From JACMME01 sp051005015 (GTDB taxonomy: Bacteria; Gemmatimonadota; Gemmatimonadetes; Gemmatimonadales; Gemmatimonadaceae): a DNA stretch of 6,493 nt. The DNA lies in the NCBI GenBank assembly GCA_051005015.1, contig JBPCJT010000257.1:1-6493 (forward strand), given 5' to 3'. Positions 1 to 5,138 of the stretch are shown piece by piece (within the stretch, counting starts at the first letter, position 1; each line of letters begins with the position of its first letter). The position numbers and the translations under genes are program-made. Below the pieces are notes generated by a model. It was not told the origin of the DNA and did not search any database. It saw nothing but the letters and a program-made list of their open reading frames with translations.

Positions 1-1160
1 TCACTTCGCGAGCGACTTCAATCGGCAGGTCGATTCAGGGGGTGGCAGAATCGAAGCGCGGCGAGTTGAGGAACCAGCTTATGGTGATCAGCCCGACGCG
101 CGCGCCGGTCGTCCGTCCGACGATAACGGTGGATACTGCCGGTTACACCTCACGCCGACTGACCGCGTTCCAGGTTTATACCGGCGCGACGCAGGAACTG
201 GCGAAGATCCGTGAGAAGAACACCCGCATCGATCGAGAAGCGGCGCGCGCGCGCGACCTCGCGAACGTCGACGCTCCCCCCTGGGCAATGCTCGCCGCCG
301 CCGTCGTCCTCGCGCTCGCGCTCGGTTTCGCGGTCGCGTTCGGGCTGGAACTACAGCGTCCGCACATTGCCGATTCGCGCGAAGCGGAGCAGATAAGCGG
401 AGCGCGCGTGCTGACCGTCGTCCGCCCTCCCGAGGTGATGGTGGAGCGAGCACGGCGGCAGGCCGACGTCGAGGCGCCGCCGCTCATCGACATTGTCTCT
501 GAGAGCTATCGTACGCTCTACCTGCACATTGCCTCGGTGGAAGACAGTGTGCCGATCGTCACGATTACCGGAGACGAGCCCGAGATCGTTGCTACCGTCG
601 CTGCCAATCTCGCGGCGTCCGCGGCATTCGAAGCGCGCAGCGCGCTGCTCGTCGATGTCGACCCGACGACGAGCAGCATCGCCGGCGTGCTGCGCATTCG
701 CCCCGACCCCGGTCTTTCCGGCATCATTACCGGCACCGCAACCTGGCCCGAGGCGGTTGTGCCAACGACGATCGGTCGGGACCGTCCGCTGGACGTGTTG
801 CCGAGCGGGACGAAGCGCGCCGGGCTGCCGGAACCGCACGTCGTCGAGGACGTCAAGAACGAGCTCGCGCGTCTGCAGCGGCGCTACGACTTCATCATTA
901 TCGCGGCGCCGACCAGCTACGTACAGCGGACGGAGACGAGCATCATCCCCGGGCCTGATGTAATTCTGTGTGCGCGCGTCGCGCGGACCACGCTCAACAA
1001 CCTCAAGAGCGCGGTCGACAGCCTGCGTGGCGTTGACATGCGGATACACGGGCTCGTGCTCTGGGATGCGGAGATGCCCCAGATCGGCACCCGCGAAGAG
1101 GTGATCAACGCATCGAAGCTGAGTGAGGGCTTTCAGCCAGAGCTTGCCGCTGCGCGGTAG
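1..1160 (+). CDS. Wzz/BY-kinase-like polysaccharide biosynthesis protein, C-terminal part, degenerate ATPase (5' end outside window)
   Basis: The frame is open to the left edge (first full codon at 3), so the GTG at 42 is probably internal. Counting from that GTG: an arginine/proline-rich stretch typical of the periplasmic end of Wzz (VISPTRAP, 16-22), a charged possibly helical segment (about 38-75), one membrane span (about 81-104), then a cytosolic BY-kinase-like domain. Family landmarks are SESYRTLYLHI (153-163), a Walker A'-like LLVDVD (202-207), and LDVLPSG (250-256). Proteins of this family are inner-membrane chain-length regulators and autokinases for exopolysaccharide or capsule export. 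Here the Walker A position reads TGDEPEIVAT (176-185) with no GK[S/T], the Walker B position reads DFIIIAAP (283-290) without the usual second Asp, and there is no C-terminal tyrosine cluster. I infer a non-catalytic co-polymerase/pseudokinase. The stop is 8 nt before the next gene, suggesting an operon. Confidence 0.8.
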   Translation, partial: TSRATSIGRSIQGVAESKRGELRNQLMVISPTRAPVVRPTITVDTAGYTSRRLTAFQVYTGATQELAKIREKNTRIDREAARARDLANVDAPPWAMLAAAVVLALALGFAVAFGLELQRPHIADSREAEQISGARVLTVVRPPEVMVERARRQADVEAPPLIDIVSESYRTLYLHIASVEDSVPIVTITGDEPEIVATVAANLAASAAFEARSALLVDVDPTTSSIAGVLRIRPDPGLSGIITGTATWPEAVVPTTIGRDRPLDVLPSGTKRAGLPEPHVVEDVKNELARLQRRYDFIIIAAPTSYVQRTETSIIPGPDVILCARVARTTLNNLKSAVDSLRGVDMRIHGLVLWDAEMPQIGTREEVINASKLSEGFQPELAAAR

Positions 1161-1168
1161 CGACCCAC

Positions 1169-1663
1169 GTGGCTGAAACGATCCCGGATCTCAGAAACAT
1201 TGCCAGGCCGGTCGCGTACGCGGAGCTGAGGGATCATCTTCACGCCATACTCGAAGGTGAAAGGGACGAAATTGCGGCGATGGCAACGCTCTCGGCGCTC
1301 GTGCACCATGCGTTCGGACACCTGTGGACGGGTTTCTACAGAGTCGCTGTCCCCGGGAAGCTCCTCCGCGTCGGTCCATACCAGGGAAATCTCGGCTGCC
1401 TCGAGATCGCGTTTGGCCGCGGGGTGTGCGGAACCGCAGCGGTCGAGCAGAAGACCGTGATCGTTCCTGACGTGTCCCTCTTTCCCGGGCACATCGCGTG
1501 CGATGCGGATGCCAGATCGGAGATCGTCGTTCCCGTTTTCAACGCAAGGGATGATCTGATCGCCGTTTTCGACGTAGATTCTGCGCAGCTGAGTTCCTTC
1601 GACGAGCAGGATCAGGCCGGCCTCGAGAGTCTCGTTTCATTGTTCGCATCCGACAGATCATGA
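1169..1663 (+). CDS. msrC: Free methionine-(R)-sulfoxide reductase (GAF-domain fRMsr, YebR type)
   Basis: This 164-residue protein spans a single GAF domain, the usual size for the family. fRMsr reduces the R-epimer of free (not protein-bound) methionine sulfoxide in the cytoplasm, with thioredoxin-type recycling. The signature is clear: WTGFYR (53-58), LRVGPYQGNLGCLEI (66-80), GRGVCGTA (83-90) and GHIACDADARSEIVVP (107-122). The three family cysteines are present at 77, 87 and 111, so the catalytic and resolving set looks intact. The C-terminal IAVFDVDS (131-138) and FDEQDQAGL complete the fold. The start is a GTG 8 nt after the preceding stop, with no convincing ribosome binding site, so translation may depend on reinitiation. 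Its TGA overlaps the next gene's ATG (ATGA at 1660-1663), implying coupling to the HD hydrolase. The symbol msrC is the E. coli name for this enzyme. Confidence 0.93.
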   Translation: MAETIPDLRNIARPVAYAELRDHLHAILEGERDEIAAMATLSALVHHAFGHLWTGFYRVAVPGKLLRVGPYQGNLGCLEIAFGRGVCGTAAVEQKTVIVPDVSLFPGHIACDADARSEIVVPVFNARDDLIAVFDVDSAQLSSFDEQDQAGLESLVSLFASDRS

Positions 1664-2265
1664 GCGTCACCGGATACTCCGACGTAGTCAACCACGCATT
1701 TGCCTTCGCCGCCAAGCACCACGACCGGCAGGTGCGGAAGGGGACGAAGCTTCCCTACCTCACGCATCCGGCTAACGTCGCCGTAATACTCACGCGCTAC
1801 GGCCAGGACGACGAGACGGTGGTCGCCGGCATACTCCACGATGTCGTGGAGGATTGCGTGCGTGATGGCTACACGCAGGAGATGCTCGAGCAGCGGATCG
1901 GAGAAAAGTTTGGCGACGACGTCCTCGACACCGTGCTAGCCGTGACGCACCGCCTGCAGAGTGACGACGGCAATCCGCTTTCGGGAGAGGACAAGAAGGC
2001 GGACTATCTCGCCCGGCTGGCGGTGGCCGCAGAGAGGGCACGCTGGGTTTGCGCTGCTGACAAGATTCACAACGCGTCGTCGATTCTGGCCGATCTCAAG
2101 CGCACGGTTGATTCGCACAGCGTATGGAACCGGTTCGGCGGCGGCAGAGAGCGGACGGTGCGGTGGTACCGAGCCGTTTACGATCGGCTTGCGGAGGTGG
2201 GGTTTGAGGCGCCGATCATGACCGAGCTGGATAAGGTGTCGCGTGAGCTCGAGCGGATGCCTTGA
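1660..2265 (+). CDS. Stand-alone RelA/SpoT-type HD hydrolase (small alarmone hydrolase-like)
   Basis: This 201-residue protein consists of one HD domain of the RelA/SpoT N-terminal type and lacks synthetase, TGS and ACT domains. It resembles MESH1-like enzymes that remove the 3'-pyrophosphate from ppGpp, or NADPH phosphatases of the same fold. Visible motifs are AFAAKHHDRQVRKGTKLPY (15-33), the metal ligand H36 in THPANV, the HD pair H60-D61 inside LHDVVED with catalytic-type E64 and D65, FGDDV (84-88), VLAVTH (92-97), and the distal ligand D134 in ADKIHN (133-138). Every residue expected for the Mn-dependent hydrolase is therefore in place. The C-terminal 60 residues are helical-looking and charged. 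The start ATG overlaps the fRMsr stop, so the two are probably co-translated. Family membership is firm; whether the substrate is ppGpp, NADPH or another nucleotide cannot be told from sequence. Confidence 0.88.
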   Translation: MSVTGYSDVVNHAFAFAAKHHDRQVRKGTKLPYLTHPANVAVILTRYGQDDETVVAGILHDVVEDCVRDGYTQEMLEQRIGEKFGDDVLDTVLAVTHRLQSDDGNPLSGEDKKADYLARLAVAAERARWVCAADKIHNASSILADLKRTVDSHSVWNRFGGGRERTVRWYRAVYDRLAEVGFEAPIMTELDKVSRELERMP

Positions 2266-2267
2266 CT

Positions 2268-2294
2268 GCAACTGCAACGGAACATGAGGTCAGC
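2268..2294 (+). repeat. Left arm of inverted repeat
   Basis: The 27-nt arm begins GCAACTGCAAC and ends GAACATGAGGTCAGC. It matches the reverse complement of 2436-2462 at 26 of 27 positions, the only difference being G at 2279 against T in the other arm. It begins three bases after the HD gene stop codon. The similarity continues inward in a gapped way through TAGC, AGCAA and the GCTG/CAGC motifs to about 2315. Confidence 0.85.
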
Positions 2295-2312
2295 TGATAG
2301 CAGCAAGCTGAC
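2289..2312 (+). other. Hairpin at the inner end of the left repeat arm
   Basis: GTCAGCT (2289-2295) pairs perfectly with AGCTGAC (2306-2312), leaving a 10-nt loop. The right arm has a hairpin in the equivalent place with a different stem sequence, so the folding seems to be kept while the bases change. Confidence 0.6.
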
Positions 2313-2412
2313 AGCGTCCAAGCTGTAGACGTCGGGACGTCATTGATTATCTTATGGGAACTACAGGTGTCCGTGTTCCAAGGGCGGTAACGTCCTTACG
2401 GTTTGCAGCTGA

Positions 2413-2439
2413 CAGCAGGTTGCTCTCAGCTACCTGCTG
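2413..2439 (-). other. Hairpin at the inner end of the right repeat arm
   Basis: CAGCAGGT (2413-2420) pairs perfectly with ACCTGCTG (2432-2439), an 8-bp stem with an 11-nt loop. It straddles the ispG stop codon (2430-2432). There is no T-tract on either side, so it is not a classical intrinsic terminator, but it could cap or stabilise the ispG mRNA end. Confidence 0.6.
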
Positions 2440-3740
2440 ACCTCATGTTCAGTTGCAGTTGCCGTTCCTGGCGCGAGAGCCTCCCTCCCCTCCCCGTACG
2501 TCCTTTCAACGTATCGCTCGAGAATCTCCAGGAACTCCGGCACGATCGTCTCGCCCTTCAGCGTAACATGGAGCTGCCCGTCCACGTACACCGGAGCCTT
2601 CGGATCCTCGAACGTCCCCGGGAGCGAGATCCCGATGTTGGCGTGACGTGATTCGCCTGGCCCGTTAACGACGCAGCCCATCACCGCCACCTTCATCTCG
2701 ACCACACCGGGATAACGCGCCCGCCAGAGCGGCATCTGCTCGCGCAGGTACGTCTGGATGTCTTCCGCCATGTGCTGAAAAAATGTAGAGGTCGTGCGCC
2801 CGCACCCGGGACAGGCAGTTACCTGGGGGTTGAAGCTCTGAAGCTCGAGCGACTGGAGGATCTGCTGCGCGACGTGCACCTCTTCTGTGCGGTCGCCGTT
2901 CGGGCGCGGTGTCAGGGAGAACCGAATGGTGTCGCCGATGCCATCGGTGAGCAGGATCGATAGCGCCGCCGTGCTGGCGACGATTCCCTTGGCGCCGAGT
3001 CCGGCTTCGGTGAGCCCGAGGTGCAGGGGGTAGTCGCAGCGGGAAGCGAGTTGCCGGTAAACCGTGACCAGGTCCTGCACGCCCGAAACCTTGGCCGAAA
3101 TGATAATGTTATCGTGCGGCAACCCCACTTCTTCGGCGATTGCCGCGGACCGGAGCGCGCTCTGCAGCATCGCCTCGATGTAGACGTCCTTTGCAGCCAT
3201 CTGGTCGGTGGCACGGGCGTTCTCGTCCATGAGCTCGGTGAGCAGATCCTGGTCAAGCGAGCCCCAGTTGACGCCAATGCGTACCGGGCGGTGGTTGTCG
3301 AGGGCAATGCGGATGATGGTGCGGAAGTTCTCGTCGCGCCGCTTGCCGCCGACGTTGCCGGGGTTGATCCGGTACTTGGCGAGGGTGCGGGCGGTGTCGG
3401 GATAACGGGCGAGGAGGAGGTGTCCGTTGTAGTGGAAGTCCCCGACGATCGGGACGGCGACCCCCATTTCGGCGAGCCTTCGCGCAATTTCCGGAACGGC
3501 GCGCGCGGCCTCGTCGTTGTTGACCGTAATGCGGACGATCCGGCTGCCCGCCGCGGCCAGGTCGGCCACCTGCCTGGCGGTCCCCTCGGCGTCGGCGGTG
3601 TCGGTGTTGGTCATCGACTGCACCACAATCGGGTGTGCGGAGCCAACCGGGACACCGCCGATGTTGGCCGTCACGGTGCGTCTTCTTGCTGCTGCCATAC
3701 CGATTTCTTGCGCTCTGGGAAAGTTGAAAGCTAATTCCAT
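2430..3740 (-). CDS. ispG: 4-hydroxy-3-methylbut-2-enyl-diphosphate synthase (IspG/GcpE)
   Basis: IspG converts methylerythritol cyclodiphosphate to HMBPP, the penultimate step of the MEP isoprenoid pathway, using a [4Fe-4S] cluster and an external reductant such as flavodoxin or ferredoxin. The TIM-barrel half carries PIVVQSMTNTDTAD (37-50), VGDFHYNGHLLL (99-110), KYRINPGNVG (122-131) and GVNWGSLD (156-163). The C-terminal domain supplies the cluster ligands C310 and C313 in ACPGCGRTT and C356 in MGCVVNGPGE, with the ligand-type Glu at 363. It is the two-domain bacterial form, with no large insert between barrel and Fe-S domain. The start is uncertain: the ATG at 3740 lacks a clear ribosome binding site, and the internal ATG at 3698 (Met15) lies closer to where family similarity begins. 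The last residues come from an inverted-repeat arm, an unusual tail. It runs convergent to the HD gene and divergent from the small membrane protein; no other MEP gene is nearby. Confidence 0.96.
   Translation of the reverse strand: MELAFNFPRAQEIGMAAARRRTVTANIGGVPVGSAHPIVVQSMTNTDTADAEGTARQVADLAAAGSRIVRITVNNDEAARAVPEIARRLAEMGVAVPIVGDFHYNGHLLLARYPDTARTLAKYRINPGNVGGKRRDENFRTIIRIALDNHRPVRIGVNWGSLDQDLLTELMDENARATDQMAAKDVYIEAMLQSALRSAAIAEEVGLPHDNIIISAKVSGVQDLVTVYRQLASRCDYPLHLGLTEAGLGAKGIVASTAALSILLTDGIGDTIRFSLTPRPNGDRTEEVHVAQQILQSLELQSFNPQVTACPGCGRTTSTFFQHMAEDIQTYLREQMPLWRARYPGVVEMKVAVMGCVVNGPGESRHANIGISLPGTFEDPKAPVYVDGQLHVTLKGETIVPEFLEILERYVERTYGEGREALAPGTATATEHEVSR
2436..2462 (-). repeat. Right arm of inverted repeat, inside the ispG 3' end
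   Basis: Read on the minus strand this 27-nt arm matches the left arm at 26 of 27 positions. It lies in frame in ispG and encodes nine residues, ATATEHEVS (IspG 427-435), directly before the final Arg and the TAG stop. The arm therefore replaces or extends the native IspG C-terminus. Confidence 0.85.
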
Positions 3741-3797
3741 GGCCTGAGCGGTGCATTGGAACCGAATACTTCCCTTCCCCCGACATCTGGAGCACCA

Positions 3798-4199
3798 ATG
3801 GCCGATACACCAGTTCCCGAAATGAAAAAAAAGCGCCGCAGGGGTCTCATGTTTCTGCTTTCGCTGCTGCTCATACCCGCCATCATTATTGCGCTGTGGA
3901 CGTGGGTGACGCTCGGCTATACCTACTCCAAGGGAGAGAGGGCCGGGTATGTCCAGAAGCTTTCAAAGAAGGGATGGCCGTGCAAAACGTGGGCGGGCGA
4001 GCTCGCGATGTCGGCGATTCCCGGTGCGATGCCGCAGCTGTTCCACTTCACCGTGAAAACCGACTCGGTTGCATCGCTATTGGAGAAGAATCTCGGTAAG
4101 CGCGTTTCGCTCACGTACGACGAGCACCGCGGCATCCCGACATCGTGCTTCGGAGAAACGAGTTACTTCGTCTCTAACGTACGCATGGTAGAGCCCTGA
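3798..4199 (+). CDS. Small single-pass membrane protein of unknown function
   Basis: I do not recognise a named family. The start is placed at ATG 3798 because GGAG lies about six bases upstream; a longer frame from TTG 3756 has no such site. The 133-residue product has a short cytosolic tail with the basic run KKKRRR (10-15), one hydrophobic span (about 17-39), and a soluble part of about 90 residues predicted to face the periplasm. That part includes YTYSKGERAGYVQKLSKKGW (41-60) and has two cysteines, C62 in WPCKTW and C117 in TSCFGE, which could form a disulfide. The C-terminal half alternates beta-type residues (FHFTVKT, VSLTYDE, YFVSNVRMV). No enzyme motif is visible. It diverges from ispG with 57 bp between the start codons and precedes the cold-shock gene, which appears to have its own promoter. 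Confidence 0.8.
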   Translation: MADTPVPEMKKKRRRGLMFLLSLLLIPAIIIALWTWVTLGYTYSKGERAGYVQKLSKKGWPCKTWAGELAMSAIPGAMPQLFHFTVKTDSVASLLEKNLGKRVSLTYDEHRGIPTSCFGETSYFVSNVRMVEP

Positions 4200-4208
4200 A
4201 CATCTCTA

Positions 4209-4237
4209 TTGTCAGCCCAACAGGTCTTTGCTATTTT
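4209..4237 (+). promoter_or_regulatory. Sigma70-like promoter for the cold-shock gene
   Basis: TTGTCA (4209-4214) and TATTTT (4232-4237) are separated by exactly 17 bases. The first hexamer matches the -35 consensus at five of six positions and the second matches the -10 consensus at four of six. It lies just after the membrane-protein stop and points at the cold-shock gene. The expected transcription start is near 4244. Confidence 0.55.
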
Positions 4238-4243
4238 CTCTGC

Positions 4244-4381
4244 AAGTCGGGCGGGTGGGGCGTGCGGAAACGGGCGCGTCACGTTGCTCAAGTCCAGCGC
4301 AGGGTAAGAGAGACCTGCGTACAGATTGTCGAGGGTCGGGCGTAGTTCCGCTCCCGAGACACCATTTTCCAGGAGTAGGGA
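4244..4381 (+). other. Long 5' leader of the cold-shock gene
   Basis: If the 4209-4237 promoter is used, the mRNA has a leader of about 137 nt, similar in size to the thermoregulated leader of E. coli cspA. It can form a stem of CGCAGG (4298-4303) with CCTGCG (4314-4319). CTCC at 4351-4354 could weakly pair with GGAG (4372-4375) of the ribosome binding site. No coding frame worth reporting lies in the 182-bp gap 4200-4381. The regulatory role is inferred. Confidence 0.4.
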
Positions 4382-4591
4382 ATGCGTACGACCGGCAAGG
4401 TAAAGTGGTTCAACGATGCGAAGGGCTTCGGCTTCATCACACCTGACAACGGGCAGAAGGATTGCTTCGTTCACTACAGCGCGATCTCCGGCTCGGGATT
4501 CAAGTCCCTCGCTGAAGGCGACGCCGTGGAGTTCGACATCGTCGAAGGTCAGAAAGGTCCGGCAGCCGAGAACGTAACGAAGGCCTCCTGA
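4382..4591 (+). CDS. CspA-family cold-shock protein
   Basis: This 69-residue protein is one complete cold-shock OB-fold domain, the standard family length. These proteins bind single-stranded RNA and DNA and melt secondary structure in mRNA. The first RNA-binding motif, KGFGFI (14-19), is exact, preceded by GKVKWFND (5-12). The second reads CFVHYS (28-33) rather than the more common VFVHFS, keeping the stacking Phe29, His31 and an aromatic Tyr32. The tail GQKGPAAENV (56-65) is typical. The start is well supported: AGGAG (4371-4375) lies six bases before ATG. A strong terminator follows, so with the upstream promoter this looks like a monocistronic unit. Cold induction cannot be inferred from the protein alone, since many Csp paralogues are constitutive. 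Confidence 0.95.
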   Translation: MRTTGKVKWFNDAKGFGFITPDNGQKDCFVHYSAISGSGFKSLAEGDAVEFDIVEGQKGPAAENVTKAS

Positions 4592-4620
4592 GCGCCTTCG
4601 GCTTTACTGGCACAATCTGG

Positions 4621-4650
4621 CGGGGCGTCTCAGGTGAGGCGCCCCGTTTT
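4621..4650 (+). terminator. Rho-independent terminator of the cold-shock gene
   Basis: CGGGGCGTCTC (4621-4631) pairs with GAGGCGCCCCG (4636-4646), an 11-bp GC-rich stem with one G-U pair and the 4-nt loop AGGT. TTTT (4647-4650) follows. It is directional: on the minus strand the stem is not followed by T. The same bases encode the last residues and stop codon of the convergent HTH gene. Confidence 0.9.
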
Positions 4651-5079
4651 GCTTAGCGGTGGACGGCCCCGCCGGGGCACTGGTGCAATCTCAACGGCGT
4701 AGTTCAATCGTTCGATAACAACCTGTCGTGCCGAGCTGAGATCAATCTCGAGACGCAGGCCGGCCGGGGTTTTCAGGCGTCCGCCGGAGGAAATGAGCTG
4801 CTCAGCCAGTACGAGACTTCGTGGCGTGCTCAATGCCAGGTCGTTTATGAGCGTGAGGATAATCGCCAGTAGCTGGATACTTGAAGTGCTCAGACGACGT
4901 GCCCTGCCTTGCCTTCCCCCGTTAACACCGGCGATCGGATAATGGGAAAGCAGGTTGTCGAGCCACTTGGGAGCCACATCAAGCGCAAGTGCAACGGTTG
5001 CAGCGGTATACGATTTTGCCAGTAATGTTCCTAGTAGAAAAAGATAATTAAATGTGTGGGCTTGGGGCCTCGTTATCAA
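4630..5079 (-). CDS. Small HTH DNA-binding protein with C-terminal AT-hook-like motif
   Basis: The longest frame starts at TTG 5079 (149 residues). A CTG at 5022 preceded by AGGA six bases upstream would give 130 residues beginning just before SYTAATVALAL, and the intervening DNA looks promoter-like, so the shorter form is plausible. Using 5022 as residue 1: residues 4-45 resemble a MerR/excisionase-type helix-turn-helix (YTAATVALALDVAPKWLDNL, then GRQGRARRLS). Residues 48-80 form a hydrophobic helical segment possibly for dimerisation, and PVPRRGRPPLSK (114-125) contains an RGRP core like an AT-hook. I do not recognise a named family; function as a transcriptional regulator or nucleoid-associated protein is inferred. 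The stop codon lies inside the cold-shock terminator. Base composition looks less GC-rich than in neighbouring genes, which may indicate recent acquisition. It diverges from the outer-membrane protein gene. Confidence 0.75.
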   Translation of the reverse strand: MITRPQAHTFNYLFLLGTLLAKSYTAATVALALDVAPKWLDNLLSHYPIAGVNGGRQGRARRLSTSSIQLLAIILTLINDLALSTPRSLVLAEQLISSGGRLKTPAGLRLEIDLSSARQVVIERLNYAVEIAPVPRRGRPPLSKTGRLT

Positions 5080-5138
5080 GCCCTCGCCCCGTTATTGTGT
5101 ATCTTGGTCAACAGTTCTGTTCTATGGAGAAGAGCTTA
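5023..5138. promoter_or_regulatory. AT-rich divergent intergenic/leader interval between HTH and outer-membrane protein genes
   Basis: If the HTH gene starts at 5022, this 116-bp interval holds both promoters. It includes the most AT-rich stretch of the area, around AAAAAGATAATTAAAT (5038-5053), unusual in this GC-rich window. On the minus strand TTGATA (5079-5074) and TTTAAT are 21 bases apart, too far for a standard sigma70 promoter. I could not assign a confident promoter for the + strand gene. Confidence 0.35.

Larger units (their letters stand above)
2265..2463. repeat. BIME/MITE-like element: inverted-repeat pair filling the gap between convergent genes
   Basis: The space between the HD gene stop and the ispG coding body is almost entirely one palindromic unit of about 199 bp. 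Its ends are 27-nt inverted arms (2268-2294 and 2436-2462). Each arm continues inward into an imperfect hairpin, and about 100 bp of non-repeated DNA lies between (about 2313-2404). No transposase frame is present, and I see no clear target-site duplication outside the arms. It could be a paired REP (BIME) mobilised in trans, a small MITE, or a transcript-stabilising 3' structure for two convergent genes. The internal core also holds GACGTC twice (2329-2334 and 2336-2341 region), with no further assigned role. Confidence 0.6.

Noticed and set aside
351..1049. 232-residue minus-strand frame opposite the Wzz/BY-kinase-like gene
   Set aside because: Arginine-rich low-complexity translation typical of a shadow frame, while the + strand frame has recognisable family motifs.
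2413..2439. Intrinsic terminator for ispG
   Set aside because: Good stem but no T-tract follows in either direction.
2265..2463. CRISPR or attachment-site interpretation of the inverted repeat
   Set aside because: Only two copies in inverted orientation with no spacer periodicity, no cas genes and no integrase nearby.
2403..2651. Plus-strand small frame in the ispG 3' region
   Set aside because: Antisense to ispG and the repeat arm, with no ribosome binding site or recognisable domain.
3021..3734. Long open frame on the + strand opposite ispG
   Set aside because: It is fully antisense to an unmistakable ispG; high GC keeps the opposite strand open and the translation shows no domain.
3756..3797. 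TTG start extending the small membrane protein by 14 residues
   Set aside because: No ribosome binding site; ATG 3798 has GGAG at proper spacing.
5052..5138. Upstream ATG start for the outer-membrane protein
   Set aside because: It would put 29 residues before the signal peptide and ignores the GGAGA site placed for ATG 5139.
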